From NCBI RefSeq assembly GCF_902859805.1, contig NZ_CADIKC010000010.1, positions 216,426 to 280,425 on the forward strand: a stretch of DNA of 64,000 bases. Direction: 5' to 3'. Numbering within the stretch: the first letter of the stretch is position 1; each line of letters starts with the position of its first letter. Of the stretch, positions 38,595 through 48,700 are shown piece by piece. Both the position numbers and the translations under genes were made by a program. This DNA comes from Paraburkholderia sediminicola (lineage in GTDB: Bacteria > Pseudomonadota > Gammaproteobacteria > Burkholderiales > Burkholderiaceae). The notes beneath the pieces were generated by a model. It saw only the letters and a list, made by a program, of their open reading frames with translations, was not told where the DNA came from and did no database searches.

Positions 38595-38961
38595 TCATTC
38601 CGGTCCTTCCCGTTTCTTTCCTCTCTTGCTGCACCTGATTTCTATCCTTTCGACTCACTCCCGCAGCACAAACGCCTTTGCGCAATAGGCTTCGCGCAGG
38701 CCGGAGACAGAGGCCATACCGGCGCGTTCAGCCGTTCGTTGTGCCGCCGCCGCACGGCGACTGAAGACAAGCAACGGCCCCTATTTTCGCCCTGTAATCA
38801 CGCTCGATACTGCATGCTATGTCAGCTACGTTAAGGATGCCGAATCGCCTCGATACCTTATCTATCGGGCGATTGATGCAGTTTGCATGTCAAAGCGTTC
38901 TGCATTGCTCACGGTTTTTCAGCGCATTCTCTTCCCCGCGATAAGGAAATGAAAAATTCAT
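38595..38961. other. gene-free boundary between core genome and NRPS locus
   Basis: 367 bases with no supported gene. It becomes visibly more AT-rich toward the right. On the minus strand a short stop-to-stop frame ending at 38655 (about 40 codons) reads like a coding remnant (LREAYCAKAFVLRE at the end), which could be the decayed tail of a lost gene, but this is weak. Confidence 0.35.
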
Positions 38962-38991
38962 TTGCACCTCGTATGAAAAATGTTGAATAAT
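38962..38991 (+). promoter_or_regulatory. predicted promoter of the NRPS operon
   Basis: TTGCAC (38962-38967) and AATAAT (38986-38991) with an 18-base spacer. The -10 overlaps the Fur-box-like sequence, and the MbtH start is about 30 bases further on. Confidence 0.55.
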
Positions 38992-39007
38992 AATGATTCG
39001 CATTTGC
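38989..39007 (+). promoter_or_regulatory. Fur-box-like operator
   Basis: AATAATGATTCGCATTTGC matches 13 of 19 positions of the classical Fur consensus by hand alignment, including eight in a row (ATAATGAT). It overlaps the predicted -10 and transcription start, the right place for iron-dependent repression. Confidence 0.55.
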
Positions 39008-39021
39008 AAAAGGAGCGCGAG

Positions 39022-39264
39022 ATGAGCTGGGGCGATGAGAACACCACCTTCAACGTTGTAATCAACCACGAAGAGCAGTATTCGATCTGGCCGGATTACA
39101 AGGACGTGCCCGCAGGCTGGCGGCTCGCCGGCAAACAGGGAAAGAAGGAGGAGTGCCTCGCCTGGATCGATCAGGTGTGGACCGACATGCGTCCGCTGAG
39201 CTTGCGCCAGGCGATGGACGCCGACGTCGCCGGTGCCGCGGGTGCGACAACAGCTCAGCACTAA
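39022..39264 (+). CDS. MbtH family protein
   Basis: Small partner that binds and activates NRPS adenylation domains. 80 residues from ATG 39022, with AGGAG at 39011-39015; an in-frame ATG at 38980 lies inside the promoter and is rejected. The family signature is complete: NHEEQYSIWPDY, then VPAGWRLAGKQGKKEECLAWI and WTDMRPLSLR, including the conserved Trp residues. It is the first gene of the operon. In siderophore loci an MbtH gene is commonly first and iron-regulated. Confidence 0.95.
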   Translation: MSWGDENTTFNVVINHEEQYSIWPDYKDVPAGWRLAGKQGKKEECLAWIDQVWTDMRPLSLRQAMDADVAGAAGATTAQH

Positions 39265-39285
39265 CGCGACAGGCGTGAGCGACCC

Positions 39286-40044
39286 ATGTCCACACCGATC
39301 ACGCTGGTCTGTCTGCCGTATGCCGGCGGCAGTTGCGCGATGTACCGCAGTTGGTCCGCGCGGATGCCGTCATGGATCACGCTATGCCCGATCGATCCGC
39401 CAGGGCACGGCAATCGACGTTCGACACCCGCAGCCCAATCGTGGCCGGCGCTTGTCGATGCACTTGTCGAGGCGCTGCCGCGCGCGGCCGCATCCGCCGA
39501 TATCGCGATCTTTGGCCACAGCATGGGTGCGCTGGCCGGTTACGAGTTAGCGCATCGGTTGCGCGAGAGAAGCGGGCGTTCGCCGGTGTGGCTCGGCGTA
39601 TCGGCTTGCACGGCGCCGTCGCAGCGCGAAATCGATACGCGCTGGCGCGACTGTGCCGCCGATGCAATGGTCGACGAGTTGCGCCGGCTGGGCGGCACGC
39701 CCGCCGAACTGCTCGAAGATCGCGATTTCATGGAGTTCGCGCTGCCCACGTTGCGTACTGATTTCGACCTCTGCGGCACTTACGTTGCGGACCCGCATCG
39801 CGCACCGCTCGATTGCAGCGTGAGCGCATTTGGCGGTCAGAGCGATCTGGTCTCGCAAAACCCGAACGCGCTCGACGCATGGGCCGACGTCACGCGCGCG
39901 GCCTTCAGCCGCCGGATGTTTCCGGGCGGCCATTTCTACATTGAGCAATCTGCCCATGCCGTGATCGACGCCGTGCTCGGCGAGCTGTCCGCCGCACGCA
40001 TACGATTGCGCGCACCCGTCGAAGGTGAGTCATGGACGCTTTGA
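39286..40044 (+). CDS. type II thioesterase (alpha/beta hydrolase)
   Basis: Editing thioesterase that clears misprimed carrier domains of NRPS lines. 252 residues. The triad is visible as Ser79 in FGHSMG, Asp187 in GGQSDLV and His216 in PGGHFYIE, and the PYAGGS oxyanion segment is at 11-16. There is no carrier or C domain fused, so it is the stand-alone editing type. It starts 22 bases after the MbtH gene and its last 13 bases overlap the hydroxylase start, so translation is coupled. Confidence 0.92.
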   Translation: MSTPITLVCLPYAGGSCAMYRSWSARMPSWITLCPIDPPGHGNRRSTPAAQSWPALVDALVEALPRAAASADIAIFGHSMGALAGYELAHRLRERSGRSPVWLGVSACTAPSQREIDTRWRDCAADAMVDELRRLGGTPAELLEDRDFMEFALPTLRTDFDLCGTYVADPHRAPLDCSVSAFGGQSDLVSQNPNALDAWADVTRAAFSRRMFPGGHFYIEQSAHAVIDAVLGELSAARIRLRAPVEGESWTL

Positions 40045-40994
40045 TGAATCGTGACGTGCCACATGCAAGTGGCGAGCTGATTGAGCAGAACGGCTCACGC
40101 CTGCGTGTGATTCAGGCGCGGCCAGGGGAGTCGATCGACGCGCTGATTCCTTCGCTGACACCTGCGCTGCTGGACACCGGCGGCGTGTTGCTGCGCGGTT
40201 TCGATGCGTTGGGGGCGGACGGGTTGCAGCGGGTCGCCGCATTGCTTGGTGAACCGCTCGAGGCCTACGAATTCGGCTCCTCGCCGCGTACCCATGTCGA
40301 CAAGGCCGTGTTCTCGTCGACCGAGTATCCGGCGAGCCAGTGGATCGAGCAGCACAACGAACAGTCGTACACGACACAGTGGCCGGCACGCATTCTGTTC
40401 TACTGCGAGACCCCTGCCACGCGTCGCGGCCAGACCCCGATTGCGGATAGCCGCGAAGTTTATCGGCGGCTCGATGCGTCGCTGCGGCGGCGCTTCGACG
40501 ACCGGAAAATCATGTACGTGCGCAACTTCGGCAATGGTCTCGACGTGCCATGGCAACAGGTATTCGGCACCGACGATCACGCCGCTGTCGAACGTTTCTG
40601 CCGCGCACGCGACATCGGCTTCGAATGGCTCGACGACGGCGAAGCGTTGCGCACGCGCCAGATCTGTCAATCGGAGTGGCGCCATCCCGTCACGGGCGAG
40701 ACCGTCTGGTTCAACCAGGCGCATCTTTTCCACGTGACGAATCTGCCCGAAGACACCCGCGAGGCGCTGCTCGAACTCGTCGACGAGGCTTCGCTGCCGC
40801 GCAATACCTATTTCGGCGACGGCACACCGATCGACCCACACATGCTCGACGAGATTCGCGCCGTGTATCGCGACACTACTTTGTCATTCGACTGGCATGC
40901 CGCCGACCTGCTGATTCTCGACAACGTATTGATGTCGCACGGACGCGCGCCGTTCGAAGGCAAGCGCCGCGTGCTGGTCGCGATGGCGGCATGA
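40032..40994 (+). CDS. SyrP/TauD-like Fe(II)/2-oxoglutarate aspartyl beta-hydroxylase
   Basis: Non-heme iron dioxygenase likely to beta-hydroxylate aspartate bound to its carrier domain. 320 residues. The metal motif is H108-N-E110 in WIEQHNEQSY (the HxE variant typical of SyrP-like enzymes rather than HxD), the distal His is 303 in MSHGRAPFEGKRR, and the 2-oxoglutarate-binding Arg is probably 312. The link to Asp is supported by the Asp code of the second adenylation domain of NRPS-1. beta-Hydroxyaspartate is a common siderophore ligand. The enzyme is stand-alone, and no inactive interface C domain is visible near the Asp module. Confidence 0.85.
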   Translation: MDALMNRDVPHASGELIEQNGSRLRVIQARPGESIDALIPSLTPALLDTGGVLLRGFDALGADGLQRVAALLGEPLEAYEFGSSPRTHVDKAVFSSTEYPASQWIEQHNEQSYTTQWPARILFYCETPATRRGQTPIADSREVYRRLDASLRRRFDDRKIMYVRNFGNGLDVPWQQVFGTDDHAAVERFCRARDIGFEWLDDGEALRTRQICQSEWRHPVTGETVWFNQAHLFHVTNLPEDTREALLELVDEASLPRNTYFGDGTPIDPHMLDEIRAVYRDTTLSFDWHAADLLILDNVLMSHGRAPFEGKRRVLVAMAA

Positions 40995-41092
40995 CGGGCG
41001 CTCACACTTCATCGTGCAAACGCCAACGTTTGCCCATTGCCGTTGCCGTTTTCTTCAAACCCGGTTCCAGCAACTGACAGGATTTTCCGATC

Positions 41093-42523
41093 ATGACGCA
41101 AGCTTTGCCACCCCTGTTTGACTTCACTCCATTCGCCGGCCAGAGCGCGCACTATGTCTCGCTGATCAAGCAGTTCGCGCAGGCTCACGCGTTCCGCAGC
41201 GCGAGCGTCGAGGAACTCGTACTGAACGACGACTTCCATCGGCGGCCGTTGCGGCCGGAAGATTTCGAGTTCCTCAAATTCATGAAGCCGGTGCGCGCCG
41301 ATAACGTGAGCCGCCTGCCGGCGCTCGCGTCGAACCGCACGCTGCTGTCGATCTACGAGCTTGACGTGCTGCGCGCGCCGCAAGGCCGCGAGCCGGAAGA
41401 CTGGCAGCGTTTCGCGGATTTTTACCGCGACGACGTTCGAACACTCGGCGCGCAGATTGCGCCGTTTCTCGAGGCTTATGCGTTTTCTTATCTGAGCGCC
41501 GATGCCGATCCGTCGCGCGGTCTCGCGGCGGCCGGCGAGCAGCTGGGCCGCATCGTCGATGCAGAACTGTCGTTCTGGAACGGCGTGTTCGAGCGGCTGA
41601 TGCGCAACGACTACCTCGAAGAGGGCCTGCGCTTCATCATGGTTCAGCGCTGGGCGCTCGCGCCGACCAAGCGCCGCACGCTTGCACAAGCGAACGCGAG
41701 CGGCTTCTTCGCCACGCTGCCGCACGACGCGCAGCCCGTTCTGCACGGCGGCTTTCCGGACGATGGCCTGCTCGAACGCGTCGCGGCGGCCTGTGGTGTG
41801 ACCGGCCAGCAGCATGCGTACTGGCAGTTCTATTTGCCGACCAGCACCGCGAAATGCAATCTGCTGAGCGCGCTGGGCCGCCGTCCGTCCAGCGCGTTTG
41901 CGTTCACCGGTGCGGCCTTCGCCGCGCAGGCGGAATGGCTCGCGTTCGGGCTCGCGCTCGAACGTGCATGCGTGCATCTGCAGCCCGCCGGCAAACGTCC
42001 GGCCGATGCCGGTGCGCTCAAGGCCGAACTGGTGTCGCGTGCCGAGCGCGCGCTCGCCCATGTCGCCGAGCATCACGGGCCGCTGGCCTACGCGCAGGCC
42101 CTGCAGGGCCTCGACGCCGGCGACAAACTCGCCGGGCGCGGTCGCTGGGATCTCGGCGAACAACTGCGCTGGCTGTCCGCGATCGACCGCTATTGCGGTT
42201 TTGCGCGGCAGATCAGCACGCGTATCGACGCCGAATGTCCCAACATCGACCGCGAGACGTTCGTCGAGCCGCACGAAATGTGTTCGACGACACACGTGCA
42301 TAACGACCACCGTCTCGTCACGATCGAAGAAGGCGAGATGCTTTTCTGGGGCAACGTCGGCATGCAGCTCAAGATGAATCGCGGCGACATGGTGCTGATC
42401 CCCGACGGGCGTCTGCATGGCTCGACCGTCGTGTCGGGCGAGTGCACGTATCACCAGCCCATCATTCCCGACGACTGGGTTCAGGCCCTGACGGCCGAAC
42501 TCGATTCGGCGCCTGCACGCTGA
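41093..42523 (+). CDS. cupin protein related to SznF/GrbD, predicted N-N bond-forming step of diazeniumdiolate amino acid
   Basis: 476 residues. The C-terminal cupin (about 385-470) has H401-V-H403 in STTHVHNDHR, EEGEMLFWGN and a distal H442 in GRLHGS. This is a three-His iron site arranged like that of SznF, where the cupin rearranges an N-hydroxylated guanidine to an N-nitroso group (recalled, not checked). Residues 1-330 are mostly helical; SznF has a heme-oxygenase-like diiron domain there, but I do not find its HxxxDxxH helix pattern. Gramibactin clusters encode a similar protein (GrbD, by memory). It lies between the hydroxylase and NRPS-1. I infer that it acts on hydroxyarginine made by the N-terminal domain of NRPS-1 to build graminine. 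Confidence 0.75.
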   Translation: MTQALPPLFDFTPFAGQSAHYVSLIKQFAQAHAFRSASVEELVLNDDFHRRPLRPEDFEFLKFMKPVRADNVSRLPALASNRTLLSIYELDVLRAPQGREPEDWQRFADFYRDDVRTLGAQIAPFLEAYAFSYLSADADPSRGLAAAGEQLGRIVDAELSFWNGVFERLMRNDYLEEGLRFIMVQRWALAPTKRRTLAQANASGFFATLPHDAQPVLHGGFPDDGLLERVAAACGVTGQQHAYWQFYLPTSTAKCNLLSALGRRPSSAFAFTGAAFAAQAEWLAFGLALERACVHLQPAGKRPADAGALKAELVSRAERALAHVAEHHGPLAYAQALQGLDAGDKLAGRGRWDLGEQLRWLSAIDRYCGFARQISTRIDAECPNIDRETFVEPHEMCSTTHVHNDHRLVTIEEGEMLFWGNVGMQLKMNRGDMVLIPDGRLHGSTVVSGECTYHQPIIPDDWVQALTAELDSAPAR

Positions 42524-42783
42524 ACCATCGCGCAGTTCACCACGCTGCGGCTCGCCACGCCGCCGCGACAACATCGCAGTGACGACGCAGTAGTTAGCGC
42601 AGTTCACGCATTTCAGGCGTCCCGCAGAAGGACGCCGAGTCTCCCCACTCGAATATTCCCGCCGTACGCATGCGGATAGCAATCGTTCGCCTGCGCAACG
42701 GCATCGGTACGTCCTGACGCACTCCTTGTGCGGCCCTTTGGGCCGCGCGGGCGCGTCGGCGTTTTCGGAACACGAGGAAGGAA
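42524..42783. other. leader upstream of NRPS-1 with GC hairpin
   Basis: 260 bases without a gene. It contains a perfect 7-bp hairpin GCGGCCC-TTT-GGGCCGC at 42730-42746 with no T tract, so it is not a standard terminator; it may attenuate or stabilise the transcript. A very strong ribosome-binding site (GAGGAAGGAA) precedes the NRPS-1 ATG. Confidence 0.4.
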
Positions 42784-45700
42784 ATGCAAGCAGACAAATC
42801 GGTAGCAGGTGACAACACCGAACGCGGTATCGACGCGGGCTTCGTCGCCGGCGACTGGACAAGCCGCGTGATCGAAGGCAGGAAGACGGGCGCAAGCGTG
42901 ACGCTGCCTGCATGGCTCGACGCGTCGTACGAGACGATGCGCACGCAGGTGATGGACACGGGTTATCCGTGCTTTTTCGGCACCATGGCGGAACGGCGCG
43001 GCGAGATGTTCTATGCGTTCGTGAACGGCAAAGACATCTCGGACCTGCCGGCAACAATGCAGACTTTCGCTGAGTTGGCCTCGCGCCCCGAGTATCGCAA
43101 GAACAATATCGCGGTGTTCTTCGAGCCGGACGCTGAGCCGCTTTCGCACGACGCCTACCACGCGCTGTTCTGGAACGCGCTGCAAACGCTGCATAACGTC
43201 GACCCCGATCCGAACGCCGACGCGCAGCCTGAACCCTCGCACGAAGACTGGGAGTTCTCGTTCGCGGGCGTGGAAATGTTCGTCGTCTGTGCGTGCCCGT
43301 CGTTCCATACGCGTCACAGCCGCAATCTCGGCCCCGGCATGGTCTTGCTGTTCCAGCCGCGCAGCGTGTTCGTCGATACGATCACGAACAAGGTGATCGG
43401 CCGTGAGGCGCGCAATCAGGTGCGCAAGCGGCTCGAAACCTGGGACGACGTGTCGGCGCATCCGGATCTCGGTTTCTACGGCGACCCGGGCAACCTGGAG
43501 TGGAAGCAGTATTTCCTCACCGATGAAAACACGCCCGCCGGCGATCGCTGCCCGTTCCTCAAGCGCAGCAGGCGTGTGCTGGCCGATGGTGCGGACACTA
43601 GCGCACCGATCGCGGCAGCCGTATCTGCACCTGCCGAGGCCGCGCAGGATCTTGTGAGCATGATGCTGCGCCACGTCGCCACGCAGCCGGACCGCATCGC
43701 CGTGCGTTTTCTCTTGGACGGCGAGCGCGACGAACAGGTGCTCACTTACGGCCAGTTGCATCGCCGCGCGCTGGCCTGCGCGGAGCGTTTGTCGCGCGAC
43801 GCGCAGCGCGGCGACCGCGCGATTCTGCTTCTGCCCACCGGTCTCGATTACGTCGCCGGTTTCCTCGGTTGTCTGTATGCCGGCGTGATCGCGGTACCCG
43901 CGTATCCGCCCGAGTCGTCCAATCCACAGCATCTGCACCGGGTGCGCGCGATGTTCGACGACTGCGAGCCGCGTGTGATCCTCACTGATCGCGCGCACGA
44001 AGCGCTGCTGTCGAATCTCGTCGATAGCGCGGATTCGCCGCTGGCGACGCGTTGTACGACGCTGCTGGTGGACACGGTGCAGCAGGGCGCCACCGGTGGT
44101 TTTGCCGTCCAGCCGCCCGCCGCCGACGATCTCGCGTTCCTGCAGTACACGTCAGGTTCGACGGCCGCGCCAAAGGGCGTGATGGTGAGCCACGGCAACG
44201 TGAGCGCCAATGAAATCGCCATCCGCGAGGCAATGGCTTTCAGCGCGGACGACATCATGGTGAGCTGGTTGCCGCTCTATCACGACATGGGTCTGATCGG
44301 CGGGCTGCTGGCTCCGCTCTTCGTCGGTTTTCCGGTGGTGCTGATGTCACCCGCTCATTTTCTCGAGCGGCCGGCGCGCTGGCTGCAGGCCGTGTCGCAC
44401 TATCGCGCAACAGTGAGCGGTGGTCCGAACTTCGCGTATCAACTGTGCGCTGAGCGCGTGCGCGCAGACCAACTGAGCGGTGTGGACCTCTCGTCGTGGC
44501 GTGTCGCATTCTGCGGCGCAGAGCCGATTCGCGCCGCGACGCTCGACGGGTTTGCACATATTGGCGCTGAAGCGAAGCTCGCCGCGACCGCGCTGTATCC
44601 CTGCTATGGGCTCGCGGAAGCGACGCTGCTGGTGAGCGGCGTCGATGCGGGACAAGGCTACGCGTTGTTCGACGCGGAACGCAGCGCGCTTGCAGCGGGA
44701 CACGCCGCGCGGGCCCATGCCAGCGATGCTGCGTCGCTTGCCGGGGCTACACGTCTTGTCGAAGGCGGACGCGTGCAGGCGCGCCACGCGGTGCGCATCG
44801 TCGATCCGCAAACGGGGGTGAACCTCGAGAGCGGCCGCATTGGCGAAATCTGGTTTGGCGGCCCGAGCGTCGCGCAGGGCTACTGGAACAATCCGCAGGC
44901 GAGCGCCGAGACGTTCGTCCGCGATGCGAACGGCGAGCGCTGGCTGCGTACCGGTGACCTCGGTTTCATGTCTGGCGAGCGCCTGTATGTGAACGGCCGT
45001 GTGAAAGATCTGATCATCGTGCGCGGACAGAATCTCTACCCGCAGGATATCGAGGCGACGCTAGCCGCCCGCGTCGCCGCGCTGCGGCCCGGGCGTATCG
45101 CGGCGTTTGCGGTTGCGCAAGGCAAGGACGGTGAGGGGATCGGCATCGCCGCGGAGATTTCACGCGTCACCGCACGCAATCTCGACGAAGCCGCGCTGTT
45201 TGCGCAGATCGAAGCGGTCATCGTCGACGCGCATCGCGAACCCGTTGCCGCCATCGCGATCCTGAAACCCGGCACGCTGCCGCGCACGTCAAGCGGCAAA
45301 CTGAGGCGCAGCGCCTGTGCACAAGGCTGGCGCGAACAGACGCTCGACCTCTTTGCACGCTACTCGCGCGACGAGACCGGCGCGCTTGTGCGCGGCGGTG
45401 TGCGCCGGGAGGCCGGGACGCCGACTGAAGCGGCATTGCTGTCGATCTGGCAAACCGTGTTCGACGACGCCGGCTTGTCCTGCGATGTCGACTTCTTCGC
45501 GCTCGGCGGCCAGTCGATCACGGCGACCGCACTGGTCGCGCGCATCCGTGTTGCGTTTAAACGCGACGTGCCGCTCGATTTCGTTTTCACGCAGCGTTCG
45601 ATCGCCTCGCAGGCTGCGTGGCTCGACCAGAGCTCGCATGAAGTAACCTCAGGCGAACGCGTGTCGCCGGTCGGCATTGCGGCTGCTGTCGATGCCTCGG

Positions 45701-48700
45701 CGCTGTCCGCCGGACAGCGTGCGTTGTGGTACCTGTGGCGCGAGGCGCCCAACAGTTCGGCCTACAACGTGTCGGGCGCGTTCCAGATCGACGGCGCGCT
45801 CGACGTGGCGAGGTTGAGCGATGCCGTGTCGGCACTGGTGAAGCGTCATCCGCAACTGACGATGCGTGTGCGGCCGGACGGCGCGAACCCGCGGGCTGCA
45901 TTCGACGCACACGCGGCACAACTCGAGATCGTCAATACGGATGCCCGCAACGACACGAACGACACGAACGACCGCATCCAGACCCTGATCGATGCGCCGT
46001 TCGATCTGGAGCGCGGCCCGCTGTTCCGCGCGCATCTTGTACGCGGCGTCGAGGGCTCGCATGCACTCGTGCTATCGCTTCATCACATCATCGCGGATGC
46101 ACATTCGTGCGCAGTGATCATGCGGGACCTGATGCGCCTGTATACGTCGGACGACGATCTTGAATCGCCGACGGCAACCTATGCCGACTACTGCGCCCAG
46201 CAAAATGCATTTGCCGCATCGGACGCCGAACGCCAGCAACTCGACTTCTGGCGCGAAGCGCTAGGCGATGCGAGTCCCGCCGCGCGCTTGCCCGCCGATC
46301 GCTCGCAGCATGCATTGCCGCGCGGAGGCCATGCAAAGGGTGGCCGTCTGCGTGTCGATCTGCCGGCGCAACTGGCCGTAGCGCTGCGCGAGCTTGCAAA
46401 CGACGAAGGCACGACGCTGTTCACCGTGCTGCTCAGCGCCTTCGCGGTTGCGATCGAGCGCTATTCGAATCAGTCCGATATCCGGATCGGCGTGCCCGTG
46501 TCGAACCGGCGCGAACTGGCGTTCGAGAACGTGGTCGGCTACTTCGTCAATACAACGGTAGTGCGCGCGCAAGTCGAGCGTGCCAGGCCATTCGCGTCGC
46601 TGGTCGATGCGGTGCAGGACAGCCTGCTCACGGCGCGCCGGCACGCCGACGTGCCGTTCCCGCGAGTCAGCGACGCATTGCGCGAGCGTGGCCCGTTGTT
46701 CGAGATCATGTTTAACCTCGAGGAAGCGGTGCTGCAGGATGCCGTTGCGCCGGCCGGCCTCGCCTTGAGCGATCTCGATCTGCGTGCGCGTGACGTGCCG
46801 TTCGAATTGTCGCTGGACGTAACGGCGGCGCGCGACGGGGTATCGCTGTCTTTCAGCTATCTCGCGCGCCGCTTCGACGCGGCCACGATCGATGCCTTTG
46901 CGCGCCGTTATGTCGGGCTGCTCGAACAGATCGCGGCGAACCCGGCGATGGCAATCGCGCAGTGGCAAGTCGACGGTGCGGCTGCATCGTTGGACGACCA
47001 GTGTGAACGCGCGACGGCCTTCCTGCCGCTGACCACACGCATCGAACGTCAGGTGCGCGAGACGCCGTACGCCACCGCGTTGCGCTGCGATGGCGAATCG
47101 GTCAGCTATGCGCAACTGGCAGTGCGCGCCGGGCAACTCGCGGGTGCGCTGCGCACAGCCGGCGCCCACGCCGACGAATCGGTCGCCATTCTGTTAGGCC
47201 GCACGCCGGCGCTGGTTGCCGCGATGCTCGGCACGATGCAAAGCGGTGCGTGCTACGTGCCGCTCGACGCCGCGTATCCTGCCGAGCGGATCGCGCACAT
47301 GCTCGACGATGCCCGCGTGCGTATCGTGATTACCGATCAGGCTCATGCACGACGGCATGCCGCCGCGCTGGCCGGTCGCACGCTGATTCTGGTCAGTGAC
47401 GCCGCAACTGCCTCAGCTTTGGACGTTGATGCCAACGCCAGCGCACGTGTGCATCCGGATCAACTTGCCTACGTCGTATTCACGTCGGGTTCGACGGGCA
47501 GGCCCAAGGGCGTCGCAATTTCGCATCGCGCGCTCGCAAGCCATATCGACGACTTCATCGCGATGCACGAGGTCGGCCGCGATGATGTCGTGTTGCAGTT
47601 CTCGACACTGAGCTTCGATGCGTCGATCGAGCAGTTGTGGCCGGCGCTCGCCGTCGGTGCTGCCGTGGCGATGCGCGGCGATGCGTCGTGGGATCCCGAG
47701 ATGCTCGAAGCGTATCTGCGCGACGAGTGCGTCACGCTCGCCGATCTGCCGACGTCGTACTGGCGTGAATGGACAGCGTCGCTTGTGGGTCGAACGCACG
47801 TCGACGGCCTCGCGTTGTTGCGCACGATCACGGTGGGCGGTGAAGCGGTGTCGGCCGATCTACTGGGCCGCTGGCAGAGCGGCCCGCTCGGGCACGTGCG
47901 TTTCGTGAACACCTATGGGCCGACCGAGACGACTGTTGTCGCGCTCGCGCATGCCACCACCGCTAGCGATACGGAATCTGGCGTGGTGCCGGTTGGCCGC
48001 GCGCTGACGCATCGCAAGGCTGTGTTGCTGGATCGCCATGGCGAGGCGGTTCCCGTTGGCGGGGTCGGCGAACTATGCATCGGTGGGCCGACGCTTGCAC
48101 GCGGCTATATTGGCCGGCCTGGTATCAGCGCGGCCGTCTTCGTGCCCGATCGTTCGGGTGTACCGGGCGCGCGTCTCTATCGAACCGGCGATCTGTGCCG
48201 GCAGCGCGCGGACGGTAGCTTCGACTTCCTCGGACGCGTCGATCAGCAACTGAAGATTCGCGGCGTGCGCGTCGAACCGGGCGAAATCGAGGCTGCTCTG
48301 CGCGAGTCTCCGGGTATCGCCGATGCATGGGTTGTTGCGCATCGTCCGGCCGGTGATTTCGATTCCGATTCCGAGGCCGAAGTCGGTCCGCAACTGGTCG
48401 CCTACGTGGTCACGGCGCACGCCGCGCCGTTCGATGCCGCAGCGTTGCGGCGCGTGCTGGCCGAAATGCTGCCGGCCGTGATGATCCCCAGTGTTTTCAT
48501 CCCGCTCGACGCGTTGCCGCTAACGGCCAACGGCAAGCTCGATCGCCGCGCCTTGCCGAAGCCGCCGGAAGCTGTGCCTGCAGATGCATTGATGGCTGGA
48601 GGGATGAGCCCGCGCGAGGCGCAACTGCTGACGCTCTATCGCGAGGTTCTGCATCGCCCCGACTGTGCCCTTGACGACGACTTCTTCGCGCTGGGCGGCG

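Noticed and set aside
38962..42523. Ornibactin or malleobactin locus
   Set aside because: There is no OrbS/MbaS sigma gene or ornithine hydroxylase, and the adenylation codes include two Thr plus a FAAL starter; the cupin and YqcI/YcgG proteins point to a diazeniumdiolate siderophore instead.
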